Shown here one piece after another: positions 6,301 through 9,218 of a stretch of 9,218 nucleotides of DNA; within the stretch, counting starts at the first letter, position 1; each line of letters starts with the position of its first letter. The notes beneath the pieces are model-generated. The model had not been told where the DNA came from. It ran no database searches and saw only the letters and a program-made list of their open reading frames with translations. The stretch spans positions 1-9,218 of the forward strand of contig CAYNDV010000168.1 of the NCBI GenBank assembly GCA_964396055.1. Direction: 5' to 3'. The position numbers and the translations under genes are program-made. The DNA comes from CAYJPV01 sp964396055. GTDB taxonomy: Bacteria; Acidobacteriota; Vicinamibacteria; Vicinamibacterales; JAKQTR01.

Positions 6301-8544
6301 TTAGAACTCCACCCTGTACACCACCTTGAACGTTCGTCCCATCTCGGGGACGTAGTCCTTCACGTATGACAGGTGGTTGCGGTACAGCTCGTTGGTCAGG
6401 TTCTCGGCGCGCGCGGTGATCGTGCTCGTGGCGCCGCCGGACTTGAACGAATACGACGCGTGCAGCTTCAGCAGGGCGTAGCCGTCGGTTGGCGTTTCCT
6501 CCCCGAACACGCGTTCCTGGGCTGACACCGCCGTCACCTCTCCGCCCACGTTGAACGCGTTCACCTGGTAGCGCAGGCCCACGCGGCTGCGGAACGGCGG
6601 GATGCGCGGCAGCGGCTCGCCCGTGTCCTTCAGCTCGCCCCGGACGTAGTCGAGGCCGAAGTCGGCGTACCAGCGCGAGCCGAAGTGTACGTCGCCGTGG
6701 ATCTCCATCCCCTGCAGGATGCTGTCCCGGCCCACGTATTCGATCACCGGGAAGTCGTCGTGGCCGTGGCCCTCGTGCCCGTCCATCCCGCCGTCCTCGT
6801 CTTCGTGGTCGCCGTCGTGACCTGCGTCCTCCACCGGGTTGCGGAAGATGAAGTCGGCGATGTCGTTGCGGAAGTACGTGACCTCCGCCGAGAACCGGGC
6901 GGAGCGCCACCGGAACGACGCGTCGAAGCCGAGGGCGTGTTCGGCCTGAAGGTCGGGGTTCCCGATCTCGAAGGCGAAGTTCCCGGGGTGCGGACCGTAG
7001 AAGTAGAGCTCTTCGAGGGCCGGCGCCCGGGCCGCCCGGGCCAGGCTGACGGCAAACGTGGTGCGGTGATCGGCGAACGGCGGATTGACGAGCACGCCCA
7101 TCGAGCCGGAGAACTCGGTGAAGTCGCGGTTCGGCAGGTCGCCGCCCTTGACGGTGTACCGCGTGTGGTCCACGCGGCCGCCGAACTGCAGCGTGACGTG
7201 GTGCAGTGGCACCTCCTCGTAGAGGAAGGCCGCCAGGCCCTGCTGATCGACCGGAGGCGACAAGGCCTCGTCGCCCTCCGCCGAGAACGCCCGGTCCAGC
7301 ACCCAGGTGCCGAAGGTCCCGCTGAAACCGCCCGCCGCCCGGTGCGTGGCCGCGAACTCGAGTTCGTTGGTGTCGTTGGCGAACCGGGTGCCGACCTCGC
7401 CGCCAACGATCTCCTCGTGCCGGTAGCGGCGCGCCGCAAACGAGGCCTTCACGCCGGTGATGACGCCGGAAAGATCGCGCGCCTCGCCACGCACGTTGAC
7501 CATGTGCCGCCGCGGCGTCAGTTCCACCTGTCCGTCCTCGACGTAGGGCAGGCCGTAGCGCGTGTCCTCGTAGCCGTAGCTTGCGCCGACGTAGCCGCGG
7601 CTGCCGGTCCACGACAGGCCGACGTTGCCGAACCCGCTTCGCGACTGGCTGTTGTCGACCGTGCCCTCCGGCGTGGAGAAGTCGCCCGTGCGCGATCCGC
7701 CGCCCCCGGCGTGGAGCGCCCACTGCGCGTTGCCCCACCAGATGTCGGCGCCGCCGGACCCGGTGCCCGCGTTGGTGCCAAGGTCGAACGTGGCCGTGCC
7801 GCGCGTGCCGGTGACCGCGCCATCCGGCACGGCGTTGGAGATGACGTTCACGAGGCCGCCGATCGCATTTGAGCCGTAGATGAGGGTGGCCGGGCCGCGC
7901 ACCACTTCGATCTTCTGCGACGCGGCAGGGTTGACCGTCACGCCGTGGTCGCCGGACTGGCTCGACAGGTCGCCCATGCGCTGCCCGTCCTCGAGGATCT
8001 GGACGCGATCACCGTCGAGCCCGCGAACGACGGGGCGCGCGGGCCCCGGGCCGAAGCTGCGCAGGGCGATGCCCGGCTGGGCCGCCACCGTGGCCGCCAG
8101 CGTGGGTTCCAGCGCGCGGGTCAACTCCTGGCCGGCCAGCACCGATGTGGGCTGGTACGACGTGAACTGATCGCGGGGCTCCGCGCTCACCGAGACCACC
8201 TCGGAGAAGTGCAGTTCGGGATCCACCAGGATGTTGAGTGAGGTCTCGGGCGCCTTCACCTCGAGTTCGGTGTGCTTCGAACTGAACCCCGCGGCGATCA
8301 CCACCACGTGGTACCGTCCGGGCTTCAGGCCGTCGAACGTGAATCCGCCGTCGGCGGCGGACACCGTCTGCTGACGCGTCTCCTGCAGGACGACGGTCGC
8401 ACCCGCGAGGGGCTCTCCGGTCATCGAGTGCAGCAGCTTGCCCTTGAATGCCGCCCCGGCCGCGACTGCCGGGGCCGCCAGCACCGTCACCATCAGGCCC
8501 GCCGCCGCCAGGCGCACGAGCGTCGTCATCTGTCTCGGGAACAT
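6301..8544 (-). CDS. TonB-dependent outer-membrane receptor, ZnuD-like, probable metal uptake
   Basis: This is a complete 747-residue outer-membrane receptor. A signal peptide (cleavage near residue 28, AAPAVA) precedes a carboxypeptidase-regulatory-like domain (about 32-110). A TonB-box-like SEVVSVSA follows (114-121), then the plug domain with ARPVVRGLDGDRVQILEDGQ, SGDHGV and EVVRGPATLIYGSNAIGGLVNV, then a beta-barrel ending in VYRVEF with the terminal Phe typical of BAM substrates. YRHEEIVGGEVGTRFAND and the RGLDGDRV...SGDHGV plug pattern resemble ZnuD-type zinc receptors. Residues 574-597 form a His/Asp/Glu/Gly-rich stretch with His576, 580, 590, 593 and 595 among about ten acidic residues; it falls where an external loop would be and suggests capture of a divalent metal. 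The start at 8544 is set by GGAGGT (8551-8556, minus strand) six bases upstream and by the signal peptide. It lies 77 bases after the Cys/His-rich protein gene and is probably co-transcribed with it. The receptor class is certain; zinc, copper or nickel as ligand is inference. Confidence 0.93.
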   Translation of the reverse strand: MFPRQMTTLVRLAAAGLMVTVLAAPAVAAGAAFKGKLLHSMTGEPLAGATVVLQETRQQTVSAADGGFTFDGLKPGRYHVVVIAAGFSSKHTELEVKAPETSLNILVDPELHFSEVVSVSAEPRDQFTSYQPTSVLAGQELTRALEPTLAATVAAQPGIALRSFGPGPARPVVRGLDGDRVQILEDGQRMGDLSSQSGDHGVTVNPAASQKIEVVRGPATLIYGSNAIGGLVNVISNAVPDGAVTGTRGTATFDLGTNAGTGSGGADIWWGNAQWALHAGGGGSRTGDFSTPEGTVDNSQSRSGFGNVGLSWTGSRGYVGASYGYEDTRYGLPYVEDGQVELTPRRHMVNVRGEARDLSGVITGVKASFAARRYRHEEIVGGEVGTRFANDTNELEFAATHRAAGGFSGTFGTWVLDRAFSAEGDEALSPPVDQQGLAAFLYEEVPLHHVTLQFGGRVDHTRYTVKGGDLPNRDFTEFSGSMGVLVNPPFADHRTTFAVSLARAARAPALEELYFYGPHPGNFAFEIGNPDLQAEHALGFDASFRWRSARFSAEVTYFRNDIADFIFRNPVEDAGHDGDHEDEDGGMDGHEGHGHDDFPVIEYVGRDSILQGMEIHGDVHFGSRWYADFGLDYVRGELKDTGEPLPRIPPFRSRVGLRYQVNAFNVGGEVTAVSAQERVFGEETPTDGYALLKLHASYSFKSGGATSTITARAENLTNELYRNHLSYVKDYVPEMGRTFKVVYRVEF

Positions 8545-8550
8545 GGACCC

Positions 8551-8556
8551 ACCTCC
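8551..8556 (-). promoter_or_regulatory. Strong Shine-Dalgarno site of the receptor gene
   Basis: GGAGGT on the minus strand, six bases before the ATG at 8542-8544, is the best ribosome-binding site in the window. It fixes the receptor start against the much longer upstream-open frame that reaches 8967, whose extra residues are Arg/Pro-rich and overlap the neighbouring gene in another frame. Confidence 0.8.
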
Positions 8557-8621
8557 GTTGAGCGGGCGACCCGCTCTCCTGCACGCCGGAATCGTCGCGG
8601 CGACGCGCCGCGACGGACACG

Positions 8622-8981
8622 TCAGGCGGACAGGGCTGGAGGCGCGCGGGCGGGGACCGACGATACAGAAAGCGACTCGCAGGCGTGCGGGTCGGCGACC
8701 ACGAACTCGCAGGCGCCGGCGGCGTCGAATACGACTGCGCCGGAGCCGAGCAGCGTGGATCGGAAGCTCTGCAGCCAGTGGCAGGTGAAGCAGTGCTGGT
8801 GGAGGTCGAGGGACTGGGTCGGGACCAGGCGGGGCGCCCCGGGCGTGGCGGCGGCCGGTCCGTGGCACACATCGGCGTTCTGGTCGAGATGCGCCATCCC
8901 GACCGGAGTGAGCAGCACGCCCAGGATCAGCCCGAGCGCGGTCACCTGCACGAGGCGGTGCCACCACTGCGACAGGTTCAT
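8622..8981 (-). CDS. Small exported Cys/His-rich protein paired with the receptor
   Basis: This 119-residue protein has an N-terminal hydrophobic segment (about 11-29, VQVTALGLILGVLLTPVGM) that reads as a signal peptide or anchor. The rest carries clustered potential metal ligands: His31, Cys39 and His40 (DVCHG), His61, His63, Cys64, Cys67 and His68 (HQHCFTCHW), Cys91, His99 and Cys101. I do not recognise the family with confidence. It recalls the small exported Cys/His proteins such as DUF2946 that sit beside TonB-dependent metal receptors. CFTCH also fits the heme-c pattern CxxCH, but no other cytochrome feature is visible. The ATG at 8981 was chosen because the hydrophobic segment follows; there is no clear Shine-Dalgarno sequence (only AGAGAT nearby). 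The upstream extension of the frame runs through heptamer repeats and is not coding. The receptor gene starts 77 bases downstream on the same strand, so a shared operon and a role in metal binding or delivery are likely, though inferred. Confidence 0.75.
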   Translation of the reverse strand: MNLSQWWHRLVQVTALGLILGVLLTPVGMAHLDQNADVCHGPAAATPGAPRLVPTQSLDLHQHCFTCHWLQSFRSTLLGSGAVVFDAAGACEFVVADPHACESLSVSSVPARAPPALSA

Positions 8982-9096
8982 CCGGAGATCTCTACGGTAG
9001 CCAGCGGCGCGGCAGCCGTCAACCCTCCTGTCTTGGACGCCCGCCGGTCGCCCTGGGATCCCGGGGCAGGGTCTCGGGCCGCCACGGGCCGAAGAG
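8982..9096. other. Upstream region of the receptor operon
   Basis: This is where a promoter and any metal-responsive operator for the Cys/His protein and receptor genes should lie. The only symmetrical elements seen are GAGATCTC (8985-8992), four bases from the start codon, and GGGATCCC (9056-9063). Neither resembles a Zur or Fur box, and no A/T-rich -10 hexamer stands out. No gene is supported here. Confidence 0.35.
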
Positions 9097-9131
9097 GGTT
9101 CACGGTTCGCGGTTCGCGGTTCACGGTTGGG
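9097..9131. repeat. Heptamer array GGTTCAC/GGTTCGC x4 plus one degenerate unit
   Basis: Units in order are GGTTCAC, GGTTCGC, GGTTCGC, GGTTCAC and the degenerate GGTTGGG. The symmetric A-G-G-A pattern at the sixth base suggests block duplication as well as point change. A single inverted copy, GTGAACC, occurs at 9179-9185. The array is intergenic, upstream of the receptor operon and downstream of whatever lies to the right. Confidence 0.85.
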
Positions 9132-9142
9132 GCGTGACAGCG

Positions 9143-9177
9143 TGATCTCTTCTTGCTCCTTGATTCTTGCTTCTACA
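9143..9177. repeat. Degenerate heptamer array of the TTCTTGC family
   Basis: Successive seven-base units read TGATCTC, TTCTTGC, TCCTTGA, TTCTTGC and TTCTACA. Two units match exactly the heptamer that is perfectly repeated at 109-129, about 9 kb to the left. The seven-base phase holds across the array despite substitutions. Confidence 0.7.
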
Positions 9178-9190
9178 CGTGAACCACAAT

Positions 9191-9218
9191 CCCCACGCCC
9201 CACGCCCCACGCCCCACG
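9191..9218. repeat. Heptamer array CCCCACG x4, running off the window
   Basis: Four perfect copies of CCCCACG reach the last base of the window, so the true copy number is unknown. It is the third distinct heptamer array within about 120 bases at this edge. Nothing coding is supported in this stretch. Confidence 0.88.

Noticed and set aside
6301..8544. SusC-type glycan receptor, because of the N-terminal carboxypeptidase-regulatory-like domain
   Set aside because: There is no SusD-like partner, the length is shorter than typical SusC proteins, and the plug and barrel motifs together with the His-rich stretch fit ZnuD-like metal receptors better.
8545..8967. Upstream extension of the receptor frame by 141 codons
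   Set aside because: It overlaps the Cys/His protein gene in another frame and would place the signal peptide internally. A strong Shine-Dalgarno site precedes the ATG at 8544.
8622..8981. Calling the small exported protein a c-type cytochrome outright
   Set aside because: A single CxxCH within a wider HxHCxxCH cluster and three other Cys is weak evidence, and no distal ligand or cytochrome fold is recognisable.
8982..9000. Operator suggested by the GAGATCTC palindrome before the Cys/His gene
   Set aside because: It is only eight bases, four bases from the start codon, and does not resemble known Zur or Fur boxes. Such palindromes are frequent by chance.
8982..9203. Upstream extension of the Cys/His protein to a start at 9203
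   Set aside because: The extra residues come from three heptamer arrays (NREP-type repeats) and precede the natural hydrophobic export segment.
9097..9218. CRISPR-like array
   Set aside because: Repeat units are only seven bases with no spacers, and no cas genes are present.

Overview
The window is high-GC bacterial DNA, roughly two thirds G+C by eye, with long spurious open frames on both strands. Three things point to Acidobacteriota, perhaps the Vicinamibacteria: a secreted protein with carboxypeptidase-regulatory-like repeats, a TonB-dependent receptor with the same kind of N-terminal repeat, and intergenic gaps seeded with short 7-8 bp tandem repeats. This taxonomic guess is an inference from style and was not tested by any search. 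I see no rRNA, tRNA, CRISPR array, transposase or phage gene.

Layout, left to right. Positions 1-141 hold an octamer repeat, a strong hairpin terminator and a heptamer repeat, all downstream of the first gene. A large secreted protein (142-2835, minus) has a propeller-like N-terminal region and four C-terminal regulatory-like beta-sandwich repeats. A polytopic membrane protein of the DUF1624/HGSNAT-like acyltransferase group follows (3104-4204, minus). Next is an OsmC-family redox protein (4276-4692, minus), whose stop codon lies inside a five-unit heptamer array. Divergent from it is a secreted membrane-dipeptidase-type M19 peptidase (4849-6054, plus). The gap between the convergent genes (6055-6300) contains a long inverted repeat that folds into a three-way junction, then a degenerate octamer array that abuts the next stop codon. 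The last unit is a minus-strand pair: a 119-residue exported Cys/His-rich protein (8622-8981) followed by a ZnuD-like TonB-dependent receptor (6301-8544). The right edge (9097-9218) is a cluster of three different heptamer arrays.

How the genes may work together: the Cys/His-rich protein and the receptor look like one transcription unit. The receptor has a His/Asp/Glu-rich stretch and the small protein has clustered Cys/His, which suggests transition-metal uptake or handling across the envelope. The M19 dipeptidase, OsmC protein, acyltransferase-like protein and large secreted protein look like independent housekeeping or envelope genes, and nothing in the sequence ties them into a pathway.

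The most unusual features are the interspersed 7/8-mer arrays. They sit at or just past stop codons, and two motif families recur at sites several kilobases apart. The branched palindromic element at 6119-6204 and the metal-receptor/Cys-His protein pair are the other two points of interest.
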